Source of the DNA: Hsuehochloa calcarea
Taxonomy: Eukaryota; Streptophyta; Magnoliopsida; Poales; Poaceae
Assembly: GCA_036346395.1 (NCBI GenBank)
Contig: CM070598.1
Coordinates: forward strand, 4,571,517-4,635,516
DNA length: 64,000 nucleotides
Reading direction: 5' to 3'
A model generated the notes under the pieces. The model saw only the letters and a list, made by a program, of their open reading frames with translations, searched no databases and was not told the DNA's origin. Position numbers and translations under genes: made by a program. Below are positions 22,148 through 32,199 of this stretch, piece by piece (the first letter of the stretch is position 1; the number at the start of each line of letters is the position of its first letter).

Positions 22148-23600
22148 AACATTTCACATTTGGTAGATGCTTCAATGCATGTTCACCTAGTTACAGACTG
22201 ACACTTTGATGTGCACATATTTTTGACTAATTTTGGATGAAATGAAGTGGTGGTACTCATATTTCTTAGACAGTATACTTAGATGGTTTTAGAGTTGTCA
22301 TGTAGTTGTATAAGGTGTGTGTGCGATATAACCATGTAAGTGGTGGTTATCTTCTGTTGTTACTGCAAAATGGTGATGCAGTAATTAGTACGTTACTGCT
22401 GTAGAATTCAAGTGTCATGCTGGTAGGTAACTACCTGTTCCCACTTTATTTTTTTTGTTGTCTTGCTTCACAGTGGATTTCAGGACAGCAACTGTGTCAG
22501 CCTGTCTCAAAAATAACCAACTAGTTTGGCCCTTTCCACAATATAGAAGCTCTTTGGGTTCAGTATCCTGCCTCAAGCTTGCTCTGCCAAAGAAATGCTG
22601 GCTCCTACAGAAGAAAACAGAGATGATTTGGCCACAAATATAGTATTCTAGGTTGTTTATTTGGCCACAACCATAATCTACTCCAACATACATCCTGATT
22701 TTTTATTTTGGGAAATATTCTGAAATCAGTCAGTTGATTCCACATGTAGGGGCATCAGCATGAAGCAATCCAACAGATCCAATTACATTCGTGTGTAAAT
22801 ATTCAAAATGAATGGACTTCAGCGAGTGTGGTCAAATGTCATTTCAAGGGGAATTTAACAAAGAATCAGAATCAGAATACTGATTTTGATAGGAGCATTG
22901 CTTTGTAATCTCACCCCAAGTAAAAAGGATTGTGACACATCACCTGAAAGTAGTGTTTATTTCTTCAGGGTGCTGCTCACTTTGGAGCAGCTTTTGGACC
23001 TCACTTTACCAGGCAATCTCTCATGTGTCATGCCCCCTCCTAGAGTTACCCAAAGATGAATTCTTTCCATTTCTTTGGGCATGTAACCTGAATTATCTTC
23101 CGATAGGAATGTACTTGGGGGGAAACAAGGGCAGCCTTAAGGATCAGATAGCAATGCCTCCTAAAACTTTTCTTTTCTCACTGTCTTTTCCCCCCTTCAC
23201 AAGAACAAACAAGAAATTGAAAAGGAAAAGAGAAGAAAACAACATAACTCAAAAAGCAAAGTGCAAAAGCAAGCATGGCTCACTTGCTTTGATTCTACGC
23301 TCCCCCTCTATTTAGGTCATTCAAAAGCACAGCAGAATCAGCTAAAGCAAAAGAAACCCAGAACAAAACAAGAAGCAAGAATAGCGCAACAGCGACTGAC
23401 GCAAATCCTGCTGTTACTTCCCCACATTATAATATGCAGTCACATTGCAGCATCGCAGCTGCACCACCCCATCAGAAGCTCGTAGAAGATTAGCAGCGGC
23501 GGCGGCGGCAGCACAAGCGTTAGTACTTAGTAGGGAAGCAACAGAGGAGAGGGAGGAGGCAGGGCGAGAAGACGTACGGCGAAGACCACCGGGTGTTATT
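22148..23600. other. P4H downstream region and CLE promoter / 5' UTR
   Basis: No gene or named repeat. The region just before 23601 (from about 23430) is probably 5' UTR of the CLE gene, with a weak TATA-like ttataata at 23427-23434. Open frames here (22932-23315 and others) lack any recognisable domain. Confidence 0.4.
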
Positions 23601-24851
23601 ATGAGAAGGCCGGCCGGGTCCGTGAGGCGGGCATCGGCGGCGGCATTGGCCTTCCTGTTTGGAGCTCTCGTTTTGATGTCATTGGTCATGGATAACGGCG
23701 AAAAACCGTCTCCGACTGCGATCGGCGGGAGGAGGATGTTGGCCAGAGTCGCCGGAGGACAGAGGACCTTGGAGGATTTTAAGGCTGATGATCCTTTCCA
23801 GGACAGCAAGAGGAGGGTGCCTAATGGCCCTGATCCTATCCACAACAGGTACTTACTTCACTTTGTATTGCATTGCATTGCAGGCTTGACTTTTGACTTT
23901 TGAGTTGGTTTCTTTCCCTCCTCTTTTTGTTTCTACAACTTCAGTTCAAATGTTAGTTTCTGAAGCATGTGACTGTTACATTTGCATTTGCCACGTCAGA
24001 AAAGAAGTGGCCATATCCATGACCATGCATAGATTTCTTGAAGTTTGGAGTTGTTGGCTTGAAAAATGTCCTCAGTTGGTTTGAGGTGTGGCCTTGTTGC
24101 AGTGTACTTTTACATAGTGGGTGACAATATACTGCAGTTCTTGATCAAATTTGAAACAATGAACTCGTACTGCCCATGATTCTTTATCAGAAATCAGGAG
24201 CTCTTAGTTTAGGCTTTACTGTGGGAATATGATACCTTTCATTTTTTTCTTGACCAACTTCTGTTTAAGGTGTATAACTGTATGGTGCTGCAATGTGTTT
24301 AATATGTCGTTTAATAGGCTAATAGCTCACTTTATAACATTCCAATGCTATGTTTTCCTGAAATTTTCTTGTGAAATAGGCTGGCAAAAGGAGAAAAAAA
24401 ATAATGAGGCACTCAAAATGTTTAAGGCTTCACATAATTTTGTTTGAGCATAAAAGATTGAGAAGATAAAGATATGGGAATGTAAACAAAAGATGTCACA
24501 CACTCATTTTCCTCATTACACCCACATTTGACATTCCCCTATGATGATATGGTATTCTTTTAGCAAAATCAAGTAGATTAGTCCTATTCTCCTAATGAGT
24601 AACATGGATGCACGTATCATACTTGAAATGATTATTCTACATGCATGGAAGCAGTAAAACAAAGTACACCCCCATGGTTAATTATAAATTTATAATACAC
24701 AACAGAAAGTCTAACGGCTCAGTGTAGGGTCACCTGAAACACAAACTTGCATTCTGTTTCAATTCCTTCTTCTGCCTCTGATTTGATTTTCTCCCACTCT
24801 GAATTCTTCAGGGGCACTGGTAAGTCTGTAAGATCGCCGGGCCGAGTGTAG
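23601..24851 (+). CDS. CLE: CLE (CLAVATA3/ESR-related) peptide hormone precursor
   Basis: Secreted precursor of a 12-residue extracellular signal perceived by leucine-rich-repeat receptor kinases. Exon 1 is 23601-23848 and exon 2 is 24812-24851 (donor caggtactt, acceptor ttcag), giving a 95-residue protein. The N terminus is basic and then hydrophobic (ASAAALAFLFGALVLMSLV), a signal peptide or anchor. A variable acidic linker (TLEDFKADDPFQDSKR) leads to the CLE motif RVPNGPDPIHNR, with the key Pro, Gly, Pro and His conserved. The final Arg codon is split by the intron, and exon 2 adds only GTGKSVRSPGRV and the stop. The FQDSKR-RVPNGPDPIHNR layout with a short tail fits CLE25-type genes (family knowledge). 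All phases agree and there is no damage. A Copia element begins about 660 bp downstream on the same strand. Confidence 0.93.
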
Positions 24852-25507
24852 CGGTAAGCATCCCGAGGCCTGGAAGCTTCCGATCGAAGAGGAAGATATG
24901 TGGAGCAAAGAGATGATGCATTGCAAGAAGGAACAAACAAGAGCTGCATTATGGTGGGTCTGGCTGGATGTTGGTGTAACTAGGGGGAGGTGGCCTAACT
25001 TCTTCTAAGCACTGCTATTTAAGACAGTTTTAAGCATAAAAACTTTTGCTTTTTGCAAAACAAAGGCTATTCTAGTGGTGGGGGTTTTGTAAAGAGAGTA
25101 GTAAGTATCAAGCTTCCCTCTCACAAAAAGACAAGCATCAAAGATTCTTGGCAAACGGATGTGGGCAAGAGCTCCTTTCTTTTTTGGCAGTGGTAACTTT
25201 AAGCATGTTGGTACTACTACTTTGTTTTAGTTGAGGTATTCATTCTTTTCCCTTGTCACTGTATCAATTACAACAGCATATCATAAGTTTGCTACAGAGG
25301 AAACAGGTCAGGAAAGAAGGACCAACATTTTTTTAGGCTTTGATTCTTATCTTCTGATGAGATTTGGAAAATCCATTGCAGATTGTGCCCTGGCACCTAA
25401 CTAAAGTAGTCCAACATACCAAAGAGGCTTTTGCTTTGCCTACTATGTATCTTCATTTTGTAAAAAGTTCAAAATTATTTAAGAGATTTGTTTTATTTCT
25501 GACTGTA

Positions 25508-27795
25508 CTTTATGTTAGCGGTGTATTATTACTTGTCTATTTTCCATGTTGTATAAGGTGTTACCTGCATATATGTCATACATGTATTTGTATATATATT
25601 GGCCCATTAATCTTATGCTGAATACAAGCGCTATTCATAACATTGTATCAGAGCATACCTAAGGTTTTATTTTCGTCAAGCCGCCGCTGGTTCTTCTTCC
25701 AGTCGTCGCCTGGCTTCTCCACTTGTCGCTTGTTGTCTTCCGCCGCCGCTGGTTCCTCGCCACCTCTGCTTCATCACTAAGGCCGACACATCTCGTCTTC
25801 ATCTCGTCACGCAGCCAAGTCGAGGCCGATGCATTGCATCCTCGTTTTCGTCGCGCCGCGCAGCCGAGGCCGACGCAGATCCGAGTCTGGGCTTCTTGTC
25901 TGGAATTCGCCACCAGTAACCTCTCCGGAGGTTCCTCCTGACCTTGTTACTTCTTATAATCTCTACTACACTGTTCGTCCACGAGTTGAGGATTCTTTTG
26001 ATGTGATATCTTCTTCTGATGGGTCATCTTCTTCGGCCTCTCCTCCTTGATATGCTCTTCGTGATCGCTGGTCTATTCGGCCTCCTGCGTGCTTTGGTTT
26101 TGGTTTTGCTTTGCTCCTCTTGCCAAGCCGACCTCTTATCGTGATGTTCCTGTTCATCAGGAGTGGCAACATATGATGGCAGAGGAGATTGTTGCCCTTG
26201 TGCGTACTAGCACGTGAGATCTTGTCTCTCTTCCCATGCATGTTACTTATATCACATGCAAGTGGGACTATAAGGTTAAGACCCACTCTGATGGTTTTCT
26301 TGAGTGCTACAAGGCTCGTCTCGTGGCATGTGGGTTTTGGCACGAGTATGGTCGTGAGTATGATGAGATTTTTGCTCCTGTAGCTCACATAACCACTGTT
26401 CGCAGTCTTCTTGTTGTGGCGTTTGTTCAAGCATAGTCAATCTCTCAGCTTAATGTCAAGAATGTTTTTCTCAATGGTGAGCTGCGCGAGGAGGTTTATA
26501 TGCAGCCACCACCGGCATATTCTATTTCTGAGGGTATAGTTTGTCGCCTTCGCCGATCTCTTTATGGCCTCAAGCAAGCTCCGCGTGCCTAGTTTGATCG
26601 TTTCTCTTTTGTTGTCACCATGGTTGGTTTTTCTGCTAGTGCTCATGATCTGCTCTTTTTATTCTTACTTCGCCTCGCGGTCGGACGCTTATTTTTTTAT
26701 ATGTTGATGATATTATCATTGTTGGAGATGATTATCAGTATATCACTTTTGTCAAGGAGCGTCTTAGTGAGCAGTTTCTCATGTCTGATCTTGGTCCTCT
26801 TCGCTACATTTTTGGGGTTGATGTTATTTTTACGCTTAAGAGCTTCTATCTATCCCAAGAAAAGTATATACATGATCTTCTTCATCGTGCTTCTTTTGCT
26901 GATAAGCGCATAGCTGAGACTCCCATTGAGCTTCATGTTCATCTTCGGCCCATTGATGGTGAGCCTCTTACTGATTCTACTCGCTATCGTCACCTTGTTG
27001 GGAGTCTTGTTTATCTGGGTGACACTCGTCTTGATATTTTGTATCGTGTGCATATCTTGAGTCAGTTCATTTTTGTTCCCACTCAGCGCTATTATATTCA
27101 TCTTCTTCGTGTTCTACGATATCTTCGTAGAACTATCACTCGTCGTCTCTTTTTCTCTCGCTCCAGCTCTTTACAGCTCCAGGAATATTCTGATGCCACT
27201 TGGGCTAGTGATCATTCTGATCGTCAGTCTCTCTCTGCCTATTATGTTTTCCTTGGTGATTCTCTCATTTCTTAGAAGACTAAAATGCAAACAGCAGTTT
27301 CTCGTTCGAGTGCTGAGGCTGAGTTGCGAGCTATGCATTTGTTGATTGCGGAGGTTACTTGGCTTCGGTGGTTACTTGAGGATTTTGGTGTTTCTGTTTC
27401 AGCACCAACTTCTCTTTTGTCTGACTGTACATGTGCTATTAGCATTGCTAAAGATCCAGTGACGTATGAGCTTACAAAGCATATTGGTGTCGATGCTTTC
27501 TACATGCGGACACAGGTGCAGGATCAGGTTATTGCTCTTCAGTATGTGCTTTCAGAGCTTCAGTTGGTAGACTTCTTCACAAACACACAGACCAGAGCCC
27601 AGCACAGCTTCTATCTCTTTAAACTTCGTGTTGTTGATCCATCGTAAGTTTGAAGGAGGTGTTAGATGTGTATTATTACTTGTGTTTTTTTCTATTGTAT
27701 AAGATGTTACATGCATATATGTTATACATGTGATTGTATATATATATTGATTCATTGATCTCATGATAAATACTAAAGCTATTCATAACACTTTA
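25508..27795 (+). mobile_element. short-LTR Copia retrotransposon with intact TSD, internally deleted
   Basis: Element 25513-27790 between perfect 5-bp TSDs cttta (25508-25512 and 27791-27795). LTRs of about 130 bp, 25513-25642 and 27660-27790, begin TGTTAG and end TTCATAACA; by eye they are roughly 80-85 percent identical, so the insertion is old. The primer-binding site tatcagagc follows the 5' LTR, and the polypurine tract gaaggagg (27652-27659) abuts the 3' LTR. At about 2.28 kb it is less than half of a full Copia element: gag, protease and most of integrase are gone. Confidence 0.93.
26236..27647 (+). pseudogene. Copia reverse transcriptase and RNase H, broken
   Basis: Polyprotein remnant in several frames. 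From 26236 it shows the RT start (KARLVACGF, EYDEIFAPVA), then QLNVKNVFLNGELREEVYMQPPP and RRSLYGLKQAPRA followed by a stop. The catalytic YVDD motif is readable near 26699-26710 but in a different frame from the preceding block. From 26781 SDLGPLRYIFGVDV continues to RYRHLVGSLVYLG and DATWASDHSDRQSL. RNase H resumes in another frame at 27285-27647 (SSAEAELRAMHLL, LTKHIGVDAFYMR). Stops and at least three shifts make it non-functional. Confidence 0.88.
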
Positions 27796-27878
27796 AACCC
27801 AAAATAAAGTTATTTTACATTGTACATGCCACAAGCAAACAAAGAAACAAGGACAGGGCAAAGGAAGGGAGGGGGTGA

Positions 27879-27952
27879 GACTAAAAGAGAGAGGAAAGAA
27901 ACACTAACCTGCCAAAGACTAAAAGAGAGAGGAAAGAAACACTAACCTGCCG
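27879..27952. repeat. 38-bp tandem duplication
   Basis: The unit gactaaaagagagaggaaag, continuing to aacctgcc, starts at 27879 and again at 27917, the copies being essentially identical. Confidence 0.85.
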
Positions 27953-29403
27953 AGGTGGCAATGATGCTTTTTTTCTCTCCTTTTGTTTCCTCCCTCCTCC
28001 CTCATCTCTTTTAACTTCTTTTCTTGGAACTTAGTTGCTTTGAACAGCTAAAGTAGCATTGGTTGAGCTCCAAAGCAGGCAGGCAGAGACCGTGATAAGA
28101 GTTGTTTCTGTGTCCAAAAGATGTGAAGTTTCTGGGGACTAATCTATTCTTTTCTTGACCAGTCATCTTGTGCACTAGAAATGAGATATACATGGATCAC
28201 TGTACGTGATTCAGACCAAAGTGGGAAAGTGGGGGGGCAGAGATATATCCTATTTATACATGCAGCCAGATGCTCCCGGGTCCCGGCATAGACCCATTTT
28301 TTTTGTACTATTCTGATCCCAACAATACTAGACAGCTGCTCATGTGTACTTTTAGCTCTAGTTAATACATGCTATTAGTAGTACAGGGAAAGGGTATCTT
28401 GTATCTCTAATTAAGAGATCTTTGTTCAATACCATCATTTAGCATATCCAAAGAGTACATAAGTGCCATCTTAAGCTATGCATTGAGCTTTTTTACTGTA
28501 TTATTAATTAAAACTTGTAAGCTGAGAGGCGTGGGCTTTCCAAGAACAACGTTGAGTAGAGGAGCGTTCGTCTACCTCTGACTAGATGCAACTTTGCCAG
28601 GCGCAGCAGATGTACCAAAAGATTTCGCGTGATCTTTGGTTGCGCTCCTGGAGGACCTGGACCCCTGGTTCTTCCCGAGCTGTTAACCATCACAGCTTCC
28701 CCTCGGGTTCTGAAAAGATTTCCATGCTCTGTTTTTTTTATACATATATCTGTAATTCGGTATTGTTTGTGTAGCGCAGAGGCCTCTATAATCTGAACCA
28801 AACTCACCAGAAGTAGAACACACACACACCCCAATACCATGAAGAGAGGAGATACACACAGAGGAAAGTTACAAAACTCAGATCATAATTCATAGGATGC
28901 CATGGCCTACTGGTAGTCTCTCTTGTTTCAAGCCAGGAGAAATTATGGGTTATGAAGACCTGGTAACTTCTCGCCATTAGCTTGGAGAAATTAGGGATCA
29001 CGTTCAATGTACATTTTGAATCGACAAGAAAATGTTAGATATTTCCTGCCATCCTGGACTGAAAGTCTGGAGTCTGGAACTGACGGCCTCTGCGGACTGC
29101 GGGTGAACCTGGCCTGCATTAATGGGTTGAAATCTCACCGTGGAGATAATGTTTGAGCCGATTTCTCAAAAGCAACATGTTCTAAACTCGATCGCTGTGT
29201 TACGTTTTTTCCTTCTCTCTTTGGTTCGGAGGAAGATTTGCGTTGGTCAAACCCGTCGATGAATTTTTAAGCTCTGATCCAGCAAATTAAAGGATATGTT
29301 GCAAGTATATTTGTCCAGACTCAGCCTTGACCAACTTGTCTCTTCTTCCGTCAGACATCAGTTATATACTGGGTGAGCCTTGAGACCCAACGACTTGGGT
29401 CAG
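27953..29403. other. intergenic, no recognised gene
   Basis: Short open frames on both strands (for example 28508-28840 on -) show no known domain or exon borders. A CA/GT microsatellite lies at about 28817-28830. Confidence 0.45.
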
Positions 29404-29406
29404 TTA

Positions 29407-29956
29407 GGTTGCGTTTGGTTGGTGGAATGAGGTTGAATGAGATAAGATGTTACAGGTAGGATGTGATCGTCCTGGATGAGATGATACAAGTATGGTGTTT
29501 GATTGATGGGATATGATGATACATGATTTTATTTGGTTGGTGGAATAGGATGGTATTGGATGGTTTAAGATGATGTTTGGTTGGTAGGATAGGATGGTTC
29601 GTATGATATTTTTTACACTAAAATATGCTAAGAGTGGTCTTGTTTTGTTAATTAAATGATAAAAAACACAACGGTTCAATCGGATCGCAAATCGGATACT
29701 CGATTTAAGAAATATGATTATTTAAAACTCGTAAATCAAACCGCCACGTCACCAAACGCCTCGAAATTCGAGTGAACGATGTGGTTCGGGATTTTTTCTC
29801 GAATGAGATGATACAACATAAACATGAAATATTCTTTTTCTTGAATCATCTCATTCCAAATGGTTTGATTCTATTCAACCAACCAAACACCTGAACGAAC
29901 TCATTTTTCGTACCGAATAGTCTAGGACCACTCCATTCAACAAACCAAACACACCC
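29407..29956. mobile_element. Tourist-like (PIF/Harbinger) element
   Basis: A 550-bp non-coding element with ends GGTTGCGTTTGGTT and AACaAACCAAACACACCC, imperfect inverted repeats of the GG..TGTTTGGTT type usual for Tourist elements. It is flanked by tta at 29404-29406 and 29957-29959, the expected 3-bp TSD. The interior is rich in gg(a/t)tgagatgatac-like repeats in both orientations. Confidence 0.75.
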
Positions 29957-30499
29957 TTAGCTAGCAACATGGATGACAAACTAGCTAATCCGTATTCAGA
30001 TACTCTTTTCTTAAATACGTTGCAGAGAGAATGGGAATAAATCTTGTCGGTTCTATATCTTGTAAGTACACACTCCGTATGACCTCGCCAGGCTCAGCTA
30101 CAGCTCCAATGTCAGTCAATGACTTTGGACAAAACCACAGAAGCTGGGGTGGGGGGCACATTGGGCTTTGAGCCGAGGCTGACTGGCTCTGATCTGCTTA
30201 AGGGCACAGGCCAGAACCGGCTCACCTGGCCCAGCCCAATCCTGACGAAGCAAGCGAAGCGTGCACGCACTGCGCTGCACGTCTGCACCCATCACGACAT
30301 GTCGGCGTCGGCAACACATTCTCCTCTTTCTCCCCGCGCTGCACTGCACTGCACGCGCTAGGGTTTTAACTCGGCTCTGGATACCGGAGTCCGGAGGCCA
30401 CGTCGTCGCCTACCTCCGCTTCTCCGAAAGCTGTGGATCGATCGAGTATTACTCCACGCATTTACACCCTTCACCTGCCCCTCTCCCTCCCTCTCCGCC

Positions 30500-30507
30500 T
30501 ATTTAAG
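30500..30507 (+). promoter_or_regulatory. TATA box of the glycine-rich protein gene
   Basis: TATTTAAG in cctatttaagccgc, 80 bp before the start codon at 30587, with a short GA-rich 5' UTR (agagagagaga) between. Good spacing for a highly expressed plant gene. Confidence 0.55.
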
Positions 30508-30586
30508 CCGCAAACGCCACCCTCCCCACTGCACAGCAGTACGTAGCAGCAGCGCGCGCGCGCAGAGAGAGAGAGAGAGTAGAGCC

Positions 30587-31120
30587 ATGACCAAGTGGTA
30601 CTGCTTTCGGATCGCGTCCCTTCTGCTCTCCCTCGCGCTGGCGCACGCCGTGGCGGCGGCAAGGGACGTGCCCGGCGGCGCTGCGGCGGCGGCGGCGGAG
30701 GCCTCCGCCTCGCTTCCGGCTGCTGCGGCCGCCGCCAAGAGCGGCGGTGCGGGCGTGGCGGACAAGAAGAACCTCTTCGTGGGCGTCGGCGGCATGGGGG
30801 ACCTCCCGGGCTTCCCGGCCGTCGGCGGGGGCTACGGCGGGGGCTTCGGCGACAACGGCGGCGGCGTCTTCAGCGGCGTCATCGGGCCACTCGGTGGAGT
30901 CGGGGGCGGCGTCGGGAGCGTAGGCCCGGTCGGCGGCGTTGGTGGCTTCGGGCCGCTCGGCGGGTTCGGCGGCGGCGGCACCCCGTTCGGCGGGTTCGGC
31001 GGCGGCGGCACCCCGTTCGGCGGGTTCGGCGGTGGAGGCACCCCGTTCGGTGGCGGCGGCGGTCTCGGAGGCGGAGCCGGTGGGATCGGCGGCGGAGGTG
31101 CCGGTGGCATCACGCCTTGA
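30587..31120 (+). CDS. glycine-rich cell-wall structural protein (GRP)
   Basis: A 177-residue intronless protein. Residues 1-25 or so (MTKWYCFRIASLLLSLALAHAVAAA) form a clear secretion signal; an Ala-rich stretch follows; from about residue 66 the protein is a Gly-rich domain with GGxGG blocks and three consecutive copies of GGFGGGGTPF encoded by a 30-bp DNA repeat (about 30959-31050). Such proteins are laid down in walls, often of vascular or protective tissue. The ATG at 30587 is the first in frame and has a TATA box 80 bp upstream. Frames on the other strand and in the other + frame (for example 30595-31146) are shadows of the GC-rich repeats. Function beyond a structural wall role cannot be read from sequence. 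Confidence 0.85.
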   Translation: MTKWYCFRIASLLLSLALAHAVAAARDVPGGAAAAAAEASASLPAAAAAAKSGGAGVADKKNLFVGVGGMGDLPGFPAVGGGYGGGFGDNGGGVFSGVIGPLGGVGGGVGSVGPVGGVGGFGPLGGFGGGGTPFGGFGGGGTPFGGFGGGGTPFGGGGGLGGGAGGIGGGGAGGITP

Positions 31121-31240
31121 TCAGTCGTAGACTCGTAGTGGTGTAGGACTTGTTGGGTCATGCACGTACGTACGTGTGGTGCATCGCATGCATCTGCGTG
31201 CGTACGTACGTATGCATGCATGTACGTACGTGGTTTGACC
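31121..31240 (+). repeat. ACGT/TGCA simple repeats in GRP 3' UTR
   Basis: Several runs of tacgtacgtacg and gcatgcatg occur at 31163-31232, directly after the GRP stop codon. Self-complementary and able to fold. Confidence 0.7.
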
Positions 31241-31452
31241 TAAGATATGCTATGTGTATCCGGGTGTATGTGGTTCAATGGTTGAGCTTCGGCATGCAGT
31301 GAGAGGTTCGTTGGAGTCTGTAAAAGTTAAGTGTTTGCTGGTTGAGATGGAAGTTTGGACTAGTTTTAGTCGTGTGCTAAGTTAAGGTTGTCAAAAGGAG
31401 TATATGGTTGTGTGTGGTTAAGTGCACTCACGTACCGGACAGACTAGCTAAT

Positions 31453-32093
31453 GGTACGTCGTATCGTACGACCCGTATGTGCGTGATGTTCTCAAGTGGG
31501 TTTCGCTGTTAGTATATGTTAAGGCATCTCCAACAGCGTCGTTTCTAATTATGTTATACTAATTTCACATCACTCAAAGATAGATTTAGATACATCTCTA
31601 ATAAGTTTATTTATATCAAGTTGTTTTTAACATTCGATAAACTTATAATATTTTACTCTTTCACCCCCTCGCATATGCACTGATTGATTTGTCTTGATTC
31701 GTGCGTAGAGATAGTTGTTTGAGAAAGAGACGGCTTCCCTTCTCTCTTATGCTTGTTTCTCTTCCACCTAAATTTTTTCTGATATGGAATGGTTAATTGA
31801 CGGTTGATATAACACTATTAAAGATGTCTTTATTGATTGTATTTTTTACTAATAAAAAAAATTGGTGGTGGTGATAAGTCACTCATTTACCACCTCCTCT
31901 CCCTACCTTTCAAGAGTTGGTATTATCTTTTTGTTGATATATATATAACTTATAAATTATTTGAATGGTGGATAATTAAATTATCTATATTTGTAGTTTG
32001 TGATAAGATTATATGTGATTTTTTGATAATGGTATGTGGTATCATATGACCCGTATGTGCGTGTTCTCAAATGGGTTTCGCTGTTAGTATATG
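31453..32093. repeat. direct repeat of about 65 bp flanking a MITE-bearing segment
   Basis: gacccgtatgtgcgtg, gttctcaa and tgggtttcgctgttagtat occur in the same order at 31453-31519 and at 32031-32093, about 580 bp apart. The spacer is AT-rich and contains a MITE at its left edge. Confidence 0.8.
31522..31829. mobile_element. PIF/Harbinger-like MITE
   Basis: A 308-bp element with imperfect termini AGGCATCTCCAACAG and the complement of AGACATCTTTAATAG, flanked by tta (31519-31521 and 31830-31832). The aggcatctccaacag terminus is common in grass MITEs. Non-coding. Confidence 0.55.
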
Positions 32094-32199
32094 CTACTGG
32101 TCGTATTTCAATATATTTGCTAGCTGTTTCATAATATATTTTTAACTGCGTAGCAGTATTAACATTTGAAAAAGGCTTATATCTTTTTGGTGGAATTCA

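Noticed and set aside
22932..23315. 127-codon + frame upstream of the CLE gene
   Set aside because: No domain and placed in probable promoter DNA.
30595..31146. 183-codon Arg-rich + frame over the GRP
   Set aside because: Shadow of the GGC-rich coding frame, without signal peptide or family match.
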